Assembly (NCBI RefSeq): GCF_000524195.1
Contig: NW_020170408.1
Location: 220,584 to 284,583, forward strand
DNA: 64,000 nucleotides
Origin: Echinococcus granulosus
Lineage: Eukaryota; Platyhelminthes; Cestoda; Cyclophyllidea; Taeniidae
Reading direction: 5' to 3'
Under the pieces are notes generated by a model. The model saw nothing but the letters and a program-made list of their open reading frames with translations, searched no databases and was not told the origin of the DNA. The translations under genes and the position numbers were made by a program. Shown in pieces: positions 1 through 12,200 of this stretch (position 1 is its first letter; each line of letters starts with the position of its first letter).

Positions 1-107
1 CCCGTGAGGAGACTTGCCCTTTCCTAGCCATCTGTAATCACCCCTCCTTCTCCACCCCAGAGTTGACATTTCTTCAGTTAATGGTTATCGTCTCTTCAAG
101 TAGACAG

Positions 108-156
108 ACGAAAGTAACTGGACTAATGGAAATTCCGATCTGAGAAAGACACGGAG
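108..156 (+). CDS. Possible N-terminal exon of the DEG/ENaC-like gene
   Basis: An AG at 106-107 and a strong GTAGGT donor at 157 bound 49 nt that would enter exon 264-473 in the right phase. The peptide ESNWTNGNSDLRKTRR would run straight into the basic RRVGIV start of the first membrane helix. There is no start codon in it, so more 5' sequence would be needed outside the window. This rests only on phase and splice-site fit. Confidence 0.3.
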
Positions 157-263
157 GTAGGTAGAGTTAATTTGAGGCCAGCTTGTGCCTCACTGAGGCG
201 GAGAGACATTTAAAGAAGTCCTTAGCCTTCACGAACTCGTTTGCTTCATTTATACCTTGACAG

Positions 264-3200
264 AAGAGTGGGCATCGTTCTGGCCGTCGTTCTGGTGCTA
301 ATTTGTGTTGTCTACCAATTCTGCTCCTGGACAAGTCGATGGCAGAAACGGCGCACCTTTCTGCTGGTGCAAAGAACTCCCGCCTCCTGCGTCAGTGATG
401 GTCGAAGCAATTCGGAGACGGAATTTGTGCTAAGTGGTGTCAACATCACTTTATGCAATGCTAATCCGTTTCGGTAGGCGGATTGATTTCAAATCCTCTC
501 TCAAGTTCTCTAAGGAATAGGAACTTGGTGCCAGATTATCCTGCAAAACCTAAAAAATAGGGTTTTTAAGAATAGATAAATTTTTTAGGCTAAAATTTCA
601 ATGAACAAAATTACGTTTATTACCAAAATTGTCATTTTTGGTTATTTACCTCTTATTTCATGCAATACTACTGATTAGTGGCTTATCAGTAGCAAGAAAT
701 CATTATTTAGAAATCCATAAAAATTGATGACATACTATTATTTTTGCGCATTTTATCAATATTTCTTAATTTGGTAAAAATCTAAATAACAACGAGCTGC
801 TAAAAGACATAATTTGAGGCCCATTTATATTTATTTTACAAACCCGAATTAACCTGCTTTTTATTCAATATTTAAATTAGAAAAAAAACTTTCCGATATT
901 TATTGGTTGAACTATTATTACCGGAAAGGGTCGTGCGGATTTACTAATGCCTTGGTGCAACGACCTGTCGTAACTCGGGGACGTGGGGTGAGGCTCTGTT
1001 ATTTTATGCGCGTTTTATAAAGCACAGACAGATGGGCCCGTCCGCCACTTCTACCACATTTCCCATTTCATTGTGCACTTTTCCAGGTCCTCAAAATGTA
1101 AATTGGTATTATTTGGTTCAACCTCGTCCAATTGTGGCATTGGCTCTCGTCCAGAAGGATCATCAACCTTTGACAATGGCAGAGAATTACGTGTCAGCAT
1201 TGATTATAATGTCAAAGGAAATCCAGCGAAGATGCAGCCGTCAATTTATATTTAAATCAAAGGATATAAAAGTTATCGTAGTGAAAGTTAAGCGGTTGGA
1301 CTCCCTCCAAATGCGTATATAGATACCAATACATGTGGAGGAGAATCAAGTTGCTCTTCCACACAAATCCGTCAATATTAGTACCTGGCGGGGTGAGAAG
1401 AGTCTTTTTCAGGGCAAAATGAGCAAGCAAATAAATCACTGGCTACCCTTAGACGGTCCACTCACTACCCTCCCCACACATCCAAAACACATTCACATCT
1501 CCAGAAGACTATGATAATCTTTTGTCTCCAAAGCTAAAGCCTTTTCCTAGAAACAGGAGTTTGTTCCAACCTCACACCCTCTAAGAGGATTAGATAAGCT
1601 GTTCTGTCGGTTAATTATCTGTGATTTTCCTACAAAAATATGCTTTATTCATGTGTTCAAAGATAAAGGGGATATAATGCTCTACTATTTTGATAGACCT
1701 GCCATTTGCAAGTGGTTTTTTGTGATTTGATATGACTTTACTGACGATCTATATGTAAACTTGGTAAGAAGTTCACAGCGCACGTAGGCCTACAAGCAGA
1801 CACTCGAAAATCTTACAAAATTTCGACTCGTAAAAAAACCTACAGGTGATTAATTTAAACATGGAAAATATTATGGTGGTTTCCCGAAAAACGGCCTGTT
1901 TTGAAACTAATTTTTGTAAAATAACTGTTGTTTTATTAAGATATTCTTTTTAAGTATTTGAAAGTCAAGCAATTGAAGCCATCTCAAACTCCCAATTCGA
2001 AATACATTTCATTAAATAATTCTTACTAACCATCACCAACGACTGTTTTTTTTAGACTTAGATTTGTATTGCCATGCTTCGTGATGCCTAGAAGTGATTT
2101 TGAAAAGGATGTTAATGGGAAATTCTCCAATATATCAATAATCCGGAAACGAATGGAGGTAGCTGATTGACTTAAGGCTCATGACAACTGACTAGGCTTT
2201 TGTGGGACACGAGTCATTCCTTTTATTCCCAGTATGATAAATAAGTTGTATAGCATTATTGCATTGTACTCTCTGGCCTAGTTGGCATCATCTTTTTCTT
2301 TCAACTAACCGTTCGGGAACACAATACACGCACTTTTAATTGTCCTTTAGGTAAAACGCTTCATCGAGGTTGGCAAAATTGTTCAGGAATAAAAGTATAG
2401 TCCCATTTTTAGCCAACATGAGAAACGATGTTCACAACGGCTAGATTTGTAGATAAAATGTTATAGTAGATATAAATTACCAGCAACTTGCGCTTTTAAA
2501 AAGTACACCAAAAAACGTGGATCTGACACTGTGATCTGATTAATTCGGAGAAATCATCATCTTTTAGATGTTTTCTCCCCCCTTTCATCACCACTTTCCC
2601 ATCTAGACATCACAAGCGATCATTTTTTTCGGGGTTTTTGAACCATCTTTCCTCCCCGTCTTATCCTCTTTTAGAGGATCCGCAATCTTTGACTTGCCCA
2701 GTGGAAGTTACCTCTACGACACCTTGACGCGAATTCGCAGTGGAGCTATGCGTGTTCCCGACTTTGCCAAGGAGCTCAGCAAACAAAGTCTCTCCACCCT
2801 CATCGCTATCTCACATCACATTCCCGATATGCTAAAAAGGTGAGCCTCACTTTTTTTCTTTGAGAATATTCTCTTCCCCCCTCAGATTGATTGCCATTTA
2901 ACAGTGCGCTGATTGGCTGATTTAAAAAAAACATTTCTCATTAGATTTTTCCCCGTTAATGCAATTTTTGGTTTTTGAGGGGAAATAAGAGTCACAAATG
3001 TAAAGATTTTGTAGAATTTGGGATGCGCTTGTTCAAAAACTTGTTTTGAAGTGTAAATAAGTGTAAAGAAATTTTGTGTATTGGGTATAACTTGGAATTT
3101 TGACATTTTATTAAGAATTGAAACCTTTTTTCCTATTTTTACCTAAGAATGCCGTTATTAATGTGTCAGCCCTGGAGAAGTCTCGGCGCTCTGCGTGATC

Positions 3201-6200
3201 GCTAGGGCTGGTGGAGAGGTTGAGGGCGTTGCAAATTAATATTTTCTCTTCCCACGACATTTCGGTGTGGTAGGTCTACCGGTGAATAATTCAAACAAAT
3301 GTTGGAAGGATTAGGCTAAAAAAGGTAGGTATACTCTATTCCGACCGGTAGTCACTTTGAGAAACATGACGACAGCAAAATGACGCCAATGTTGGGGAAT
3401 GTCACCAGAAAATCAGGCTTTGTTTATCCGCCTCTCTCTAAGGCGTCAGTAAAGTTGGTAAGGGGAGACCGCTAAATTACCGGTTTACTTTTGCCTGTCC
3501 AAGCCTAATTAGAGCGGGTATCGGCCGGCTTTCAGAGTCGGGTGTTGGGGCAGGTCTACTTCATGACAGTGTAATATCTCAAGATGGTGGGATCTCAGCC
3601 CACTGTTAAACTGACCGGTGAGGAACATTGTGCTGCATTTGATGGGAGGGGCAGAGTGAGTGAGAGAGAGCGGAGACATGGGTTCACGTCAACTTTACCT
3701 CCTTTTCCCCAGGTGATAATTATCGCCTCTTGGCATGTACAATGACATGAAGAGGTGACGTAGATATCTGGGCGATAAAAGAGAGCTAGGAAGGGAGGTG
3801 AGTGGTGAAGAGGATGACGAAAGAGAAGGCAAGGGTTGAGATGGGTTGCTGGGGTTGTTTTCTTGTCAAGGCAAAGAGCTTTATACACGTCTTCCCCCCC
3901 CCCCCCTTAAGTCTACGTCTCCTGGGTAAAAGGAACCGCCTACCCTAGATTAGAGCAGTGACGCTGTCACTGAAAGAAAAGAAATTCCAAGATTTCTCTC
4001 TTTTTAAATTATGTTATTCCCTCCTCACCTGTTTTATTGGTAAATCACAGTTCTACTACTCCATCGTGTCGTCAACCTGGTGTTTGTCTCCAGCTAATTT
4101 TCGGACACAAAAGGTACGCCGAATCACACTCAACACATTCTCCGTGTGTGGGATATTTTGCACGCACCTTGGAATCTTTGTTGTTCTCATACAAAGTTAA
4201 AATAAACCCTCTCTTTTTTGGTCTCTTTTCATACACAAAAGAAGATTTTGCACTTTTTTTATGACGGCGGAAGAGAAGGTGGAGAAGGGGAGTGGGGTCT
4301 TTTATTAAAATAAATTAAAAATCAACCTTTTTGACACAAATTCTTTGTTATTTGTCTTGTCTTTTAGCACTTCCTAATTGTGGGGTTGTTGTTACTAAGG
4401 TGACTGAAAAAAAAGACTTTTCTGTCAATAAGAATATTCGCATTGTAAGATATGCTAGTCTCTGTTAAGGGCTAAAGCTTTTCATCTTTCCAAATTTTCG
4501 TGGTTTAGAAACGAAAAACACAGCCTTTTAATCTGTTTGTAGGCAAATGTCCTGCATCACTCATCGGTGCCTAAGTGAGGAAAAAATGAAGGGAGGAATA
4601 AAGAGAAATTTTATGCATCCTGTCTCTCTTTCAGTTGTACGATCAACGGGCTGTCCTGTGGACAGAGGGACTTTGAAAGTGTCGTTAATTTCAACCGGCT
4701 CTGTTTCCGTCTAGCCCTGAATTCTTCAGGTAAGTAAAAAAGTGGAAGCACTATAGAGTATACCCGTGAAGTATAGGTTTATAACCCCTGATCTACTTAT
4801 TAACTTGTGAGTAGTATTTAGCTATGTGTTAATAAATTACAAAGAAATCTTAGCTTTTGTGATTACATAATCATAAAAGATACTATTTTTATTTAAAAAA
4901 TTTTTAACAATTTTTACGAAGAATGACGTCAAAGGTTGGCCGAGTTTTAGAACTCGACTTGGAGCTAGGTGTCAGTTGATGACCCCTTATGCTGTGGGTC
5001 AGGTCAATTAAGGCACGCACAGTGTTGTAATAATTAAATGCGGAACTGGAGGAGGTCCAGATAATGTTGCGGCTGTGGATGGGATTGGTTGATCGCTGAT
5101 TACTACATGAGGTACTGCCGTCAAATTGAAGGGTTGGAAGGTCATTTCGCTGAGAGAGGCGCACCCTGAGGAGAGAGTGAAAATTTCAACCACTTCACAA
5201 CGCAATTGAACAAAGTCCATTGGACTACGGTCTCTACAGTTTACACTTTAGCTGACTTGCAAACCTCAAGAAGGGGAAAAGAGCGGAGAAGTCCTTCTCC
5301 AAGCCTGACGACATTGCGTCTCCGGTCGTGAAAGGACACACACCAGTTGAGAGGAATGTCTCCAGCCAGCATGGAGACGCACTAGGTGGCGACAAATGTT
5401 AATTAGCCGGCGTGCAATCAACTGGCTCATTCAAACACTCAGCACGCTTCCACAGAAAGGAAATTCAAGTACAGATCATCCCAAAGGAATTTTGCATTCT
5501 TAGATAACAAAATGAAAACCTCCCTGTCCACAAAACAAGAAGTTTATGCAAAAAGATTATTTATCCGGTGAACTAGGTAATAAATAGTTTGTTTAAATCG
5601 TGCCGGAGTTAAATGAGCAAGTGTTTAAACCATACATTCTAGTTGAAAAAAAAGGGGCAAATTCAATGTCAAATAGAGCCTCCCCTTTTGGTCTTTTCTT
5701 TAAAAAAGAAGAAAAGGAAAGGAGAAAGAAAAACTTGGAGTGTAGAGGTCTTCTTGTGCCTCGTTAATTTAGTGCAATAGTCACTCAAGCTGAAAGTTCC
5801 ACCGCCGTTACGCATGCGTTAGCAGGCTGCGGTTAAGAGAGGAGGAAAGAAAAAAAAGAGAATGGAAATACGTGAAAAAATCGTCTTGTCACTTTGATTA
5901 GAAGAAATAAAAGTGTACTTTTCTTTCTACCATTTCGAAAAAGGGTCACCTGTAACGCCTGAGTGTCGACGCTATTATCCTGCTAGAGCGGTAAAAAGCC
6001 GGCCATTGCTTTATCATTCCGTCCATCTCTCTCGACATCTGCCAACCCATCTATCCATCCGTCCACGCAAGTCATTCCATCTATCCACTCCGTGTCCATC
6101 CAACCATCCATCCATTCATTCACCCATCCATCGACCCATTCACCCATCCATTCATTCACCCATTCACCCATCCATCCATCCATCCATCCACCCATTCACC

Positions 6201-9200
6201 CATCCATCCATTCATTCACCCATCTATCCATTTGTCCATCCATCCATCCATTCTGTATCCACCCACCCATCCAGCCTGCATCGATCAATCCACTTACCAG
6301 TCCGTTTATCTTGCCATCACTCTATCTACCCACTTGCCTCTCTATTCGTCTATCTGTCAAATCACCTTCTGCCTGCAGTCTAAGAGCCATCGCAAAGTCT
6401 TTCGTTCACCTCATCGAGCGGTGTTTAAGTAAACGACCGAACAAGGCAACCAACTTTTTCAGTCCATCAAAGACGGCTTTGTAATTAAATACTTTAACAA
6501 TACAAGGGCAGAGTGAGGAAACACTTCTTCCTTATCCCTTTGAATAAAAAAGTGGTAGAGTCAGGGTGGAGGGCCAGGCAGAGGCGGAGGAGAAAAGGTT
6601 GATATTTTGGTCAACTTTACCCTCAACTAGCCATCGCATCCCTTTTTACTTAGCTGACTTCCCCAAACTAAGGAGGAGTGTCACTCATATCGGAGGATAA
6701 TTAACACCTCCGCCTAACACAGTTAATTTGTGTTGCTACGGCAACTTTTGTTTAATAAAATAACCCTTCAGATCGGCTGCCGTAACACATAAACCCTGTT
6801 AAATTTAAGGTGCTTCTCTCTTCTCCACCTTTTGAATTTCTCCCTTTTTCCTAGCGCGAGAGCTTCGGCTGATCTTGGATCCGCAAGAACACGAGTACCT
6901 TCTACCCAATGAGGCAGTGGTCGGCTTCTACCTCTCAGTGGACAATAGCCACGACCAGGCCATATCATCTCGAATGGGTTTGAAGCAGTACGAACGATCC
7001 ATTGATATACTTCAACCACCGTCAGAAGGCGATGAACTGTTTGTGGGCTCCCAGTTCCAGACCTTCATCCAAGTCGGCTTCTCCGATGCTGTAGGTTGGA
7101 GGCGGCCTTAGATTTGTCCATTGTTCCTTCATTTTTTTTCTTGAAGAGACACTTCCATTGTACTGCTTTGGAGGGAAGTACTTATGGTGATTGGACTTCT
7201 AGTCCCATTTTCTTGTTCGACGTTCTGATCTACGGATGGTGTGCTTTTAAATGGCTGGAGGAAGATAAGGGTGAAGATTAAAACAAATTGGAGGTTTATT
7301 TTACCTTTTACCTTTTAAAGATTTGTACGTCATTCAGGATCAAGGAGGGAAAGCGGGAGGGATGGGGGGCACTAATTTACCTCACCTCCACCTCCGTTCC
7401 CCCAGGTGATGATTATCTCTCGTGTTGGTACGTACATTGCCATGGTAAGGTGAAGCAGACAGTTGGACAGTAAACTAGAGATACAAAGGGAGGTGAGGTG
7501 GGGGGAGAGGAGAGGAGAGACGGCTAGAGGTGGGCTTGGCAGCTTGCTTGTGGAGACAAGGTGCTTTACAACAGCCTTCCTCCCCAAGACCGCGTCTCTT
7601 GGATGGGGAAGGAATTGCAAATCATAGATTGAAGTAATGATTATGCAAAGAAAATAACATTTTTTCTCTATTACAACCACAAACCATTGAATCATTATTA
7701 CTAAAAAATGAAAGTTTTTCCCATTTTCTTCTCTTCTTTAGCCAATCCTACCTCCCAGCTCTCTATCATCAAATTCCAAAGGTACGATTTAAGTAGTATA
7801 TTTCCCACTGTTTTTTGAAGACAAGGAGGGCGTCAATTAAATCTGCTACTTCCTGCATTCAGCTCATTCCATCCGCTCGGTGATACGCTCGGTGGTACAG
7901 GTTGCCAAGCCAGTGTTCAGTTCCAACCTCCTTCAATTACGGGAGCCAATCACATTCCGAGGCACCTCCAGGATGACAAAGGCTCGACTAGTTCAACAGT
8001 GGGCCTACCTACGACATGAAAATACCTCAACTATTGTGGTTATTGAAAATCTGGCCCTCCGATTGGGTAACCTCAAGAAGGACTTCGATAGAATGCTTCA
8101 GAGTCTAGCGGAATTGAGAGCAGCACAGCACATGACCTCTACGTTTGAGGTGGGTCAAGTGTCCAAAATTCACCATTCACTTTGAGAAAGAATTTAGTAG
8201 ACCGAAAGGTCACGGTATGAGTCATTTTGGCCAAGTCAGTAAGTGAGAGGAAGTAAAGATATCGTGGATGCGCTTGTCGACTAGTCTTCCGCGGGGTTTC
8301 AAGTCGATGCGTCTAGGGATTGCGTGGTCATGAAAGCTCCTGACCACTCGCTCCTGGATTAATCAGGCTGATTTCCCGATCCAGACACTAACAACTACCT
8401 CAAATCTCCGGAAATAGACATGGCATGACATGACGTAATGCAAATGATTAACCCTAAGCTCAGCTTTCCTGTCGCCAAGAGGCAGATTCAGACAGTCTCG
8501 GGTTTAATATAAAAATTTTTAGAACCTGTAGAGCCAAAAACAAAATTTCTAGGACCCAAAAATAGTTTAAAAAAATGCCACGACGTTTCATTGTCTTCCC
8601 TCTTGTAAAATAAAAAGCCTCTTTTCTGTGGTAGAGGGGAGAGAGGAGTAGGAATCGCAACTTCTTTTGCCTTTCTTTTCTTCCCCTCAAATAAAGTGGG
8701 GCTCGCGGAGGAGAGGCCATGTACCCGCTTTTCCTCCTAGCTACCCAACACATACCAAGGGGTGATGGCTTAGGGGGAAGGGAAAAAATAATGTGACATG
8801 ACGTGACATGTTTGACGTGGCATTTGTACTCGGTTTTGGCAAGTGCCCTGGTGCATTGACCAACTGACAGGGGGCTGAGATAGCTGCCACCGCTACCAAT
8901 TTGCCTTGATCTTAATGAACGTGTCGCACATACTACTGAAATAGCAAGCTGCTTATATATTACTTGTAACCTTTGACCCGAAATGGGGGGAACGTGGAGA
9001 TTGAATTAGTCGAAATCACCGTGTCATTGTCCGTTGGCTTTCAGTAGAGCCGAGACAGGCACACGCGAACCCCCAAGAGGTGATTTAAGGGGGTAGGGAG
9101 GGAAAGACGGTGGAAGGCAGAACCATGGCAATAAAGCATTTTGATAGTCACATTTTTTGATTAAAAGAAAAGACGACTAGTCTACCACTATGGCAACCAT

Positions 9201-12200
9201 GAGTTTGAACCCTCCGTAGCAAAAAAGGGCGGTTCAAATGACGACAGGAGTTCCAAAATCTCTCTCCTAATTAAGTAGAGCCATCTGTGGTATTTAAATT
9301 TGAGTGTACCTATTTTATTGTTCAAAAAGGCAAAAAATGAAGCTTTGGAGGAGATTTATTACTTTAATGTTGCTATTGGAAACCAACTAATTTGGAGCGC
9401 ATAATTTTTTTTGCTTGGAAACGTTGAAAATGCTACGAACTCCTCCCAACTGCATATACTATTTATATCAAATGCGCTGTGTATTTTGATACAAGAAAAT
9501 AATTATTAATTGGAGGTCTTCACTAGACGATCCAGAAATTTCGACCTAATTTCGTCCACTAAGACGTGGAAGAGAGAGTTAGAGAGCTGGAGAGAGATAG
9601 AGACGAAAGGAGGGAGGGCAAAATCAAGCAGCAAAACACAACGGCCCTGTCGGTGCTGACCTCGCTTGTCGGTCAGTTGGGTGTCGGTTAGACCGAGGTA
9701 AGGCTTACAGCAGCACCTACCACTAAGGTGTTTGGTGGTGAAGGCGATGTCACTCCCGCATACGACTCCTCCTACCTACTTCAATACGGAATTATTCTAT
9801 AATGCCGTTGGGTGGAGATTTGGGTGCCCTTGTGGGTGAAAGCGCATATAAACAAACAACACATCACTCTAAGCTCCCCTCTCACCCCATACCCCCATTT
9901 AAGTGCTGTTCCCGCCGTTCTTTGTGGCAGTTCTCCTGCTCTAGCCGTAATGGTAGTCTGGGTAACAGAATCTAAGTTGCCACTTAGTAACGATAGTGCA
10001 GACGAGCAGATCGCAGAGGTTAAAGGCCATGCCTTTGGCTAGGAGCGGAGCCTGTGCTCTTTGCCACTTCAAATTTTACCTTCTTACAGCCTTCAAAGTG
10101 GGACTACGTGGAGACGTGTCTCTCCCCAACTGGCATAGCCTTGAATACAATCGTCAACTTTACTGACGGTTTCCACGACCACCTCTGTAGCCTGCTGGAT
10201 TCCAGTGACCAGGACTCCTTCCTAATCCGCAACATTCACTGTGACGCTGAGCTAACACAATTGCAGCCTCCATCTTCCACCTTGGAGACGGGTTCTACTC
10301 TCCAACTCTCTGTAGTACAGATGCTCTTCTCTCGACCTCACACCACGAACCAACATATCATCCAACTCCTCCGAAGACAAGTCAGCTTTCTTTCCATCGT
10401 GAATCAGGAGTTGCAGCAACACCATACAGCTGGCAACATGAATGGTGTTGAACTGTTGGAGTGCACGCGATGTGAGCGTCTAGGAGGTGGCGGCATTGAT
10501 GTTAGAGCTTCCATGAGTTGTCACCGCATGGATCGAAAAGCCAAAGTTAATATGACGCAGCATTGGGAGCTCTTCAAGAAGTTCAATCAGGCAATTGCAG
10601 CGTGTACACAACGACTGGATGCCCTGAATAAGGACTTGGAGGCCACCACGATGGCAAACTTGAAGCACATCCGGGCTTTTGTAAGAGGCGTAGGAAACGA
10701 TGCAACAGAGATGGGATCGGCTACACATGGGTAAGTCAAATATCATCGTAATGTCCCCTCCCAAGACGGTAAGTGACCTCCACTAGTTTTGTGTGCCATG
10801 TCATTAACGAGAGACGGTGGCAAATTGTCCTCCATCACTTCCGTGGGAAACACGAAACTCCGCCGCATATTTTGCCTCATTTACTGATGAAAGAGGGCTT
10901 TTTTGCAGTCAAACAATACTCTCCTGTGATACGCATCACTTCATCTCCACCAGACCATATCAACTTTTGTGTGGAGCTCTGTGCTGGGGTAACTGTTCCC
11001 TAGGAAGTGCTCACCTCTTAAAGGTCAAATGGCAACCGCGGATCCTGATCGAATGCTACTTTGCCAGGACAACTGGAAATTGCTAATCAAATGGAATTAG
11101 GTCCTAACTACTCCTAAGAGGGAGCCTATACAGACGGATGGGTGCCACTGCATTGACAGTTGTCAAGGCTCCCAATAGAGGCTCCGTTCGCCGACACAAG
11201 GTTATGCAGTGTCGCGTGGCTGGGGTGGTTTTTTACTGGCAGACCGTTTATTGCGTTAAAAGTCATTTAAGCTGTTGCTAGGACGTGACACTTTGATTGT
11301 CGGTGGTCAGTAGCCCTCTTACGGACGCTTGAATCCACTGATCGGGGCCATTTTTGACTATTCGCTTTTCGGGAGGCATGAATCGCCTGGGCCTTGACAA
11401 TTATATCACTTCTCACTTAAGGGTGAAAAAAAAGCAATCCCGCTGCTTTCCCACACCCTCTCAATAAATCTGACATTTCCGAGATAATCTTCCCCTCTTT
11501 AAGCTAGTAGAAGTAGCGCTTGACGTGTAATCAAACTGACAACCCTCAATTAAGGAAATTTTTCCTCTTTTAATAACAAAGTAGAATACGCAGATCTTGT
11601 AGAAGAGTCAAATACAAATAAAATTCATTTACTGTCTCTTTAAGGTGTTAAATTTCACTCGCCTTAGGTAGTAAGCCCTTGGAAGGGAAATAGGGGTGAG
11701 AAAGGGCGGAGGGGTGGAGGAGGGTGGGAGTTAAAGCCCATATCAATGAGTATCAGCTCGTTTCATTACATACAGACGCACGTATACACCCCGACGTGGT
11801 CTTCGCGCACCGCATAGGGGAGAAGGACTCTTACATTTCTGTGCCCTTATCTGTATTCCATTATCTGTTTACACCTTTTGTGGTCGCCTAACTTTCTGGT
11901 AACTTGTGAGGGCAGTACCTAAAGCGGATGTATTTTTTCTCTTCCTCGGTGAAATTTAATCCATTTGGTTTTATTACAAGCAGCGGAGGACCAATGCGTT
12001 GGCCAGTGCTCATGCCCTCGGAGCTGCGACTGTATGTGTGTCTCAGGGGATCGAAATAATCCACACAATAACCCACTCAAATGACAGCCATACTAGTTAA
12101 CCTTGCACATAGTGCTAATATGCCCTTAAAAGTAGCAAGGACCAACTATAATTAAGGTAAGCTCGATTCTGTGCCGCTTTACGCTATACCCCGAAAAAAT

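Larger units (their letters stand above)
2840..6854 (+). other. Introns 2 and 3 of the DEG/ENaC-like gene
   Basis: Non-coding apart from exon 3 (4635-4729). They contain one copy of a dispersed repeat (about 3694-3937), a C homopolymer near 3895-3907 and a tetranucleotide minisatellite (6095-6260). No other supportable feature. Confidence 0.55.

Noticed and set aside
5913..6484. Long overlapping ORFs of Pro/Ser/His/Ile on + and Trp/Met/Gly on -
   Set aside because: Produced by the 4-bp minisatellite, which has few stops in any frame. No start context or splice partners.
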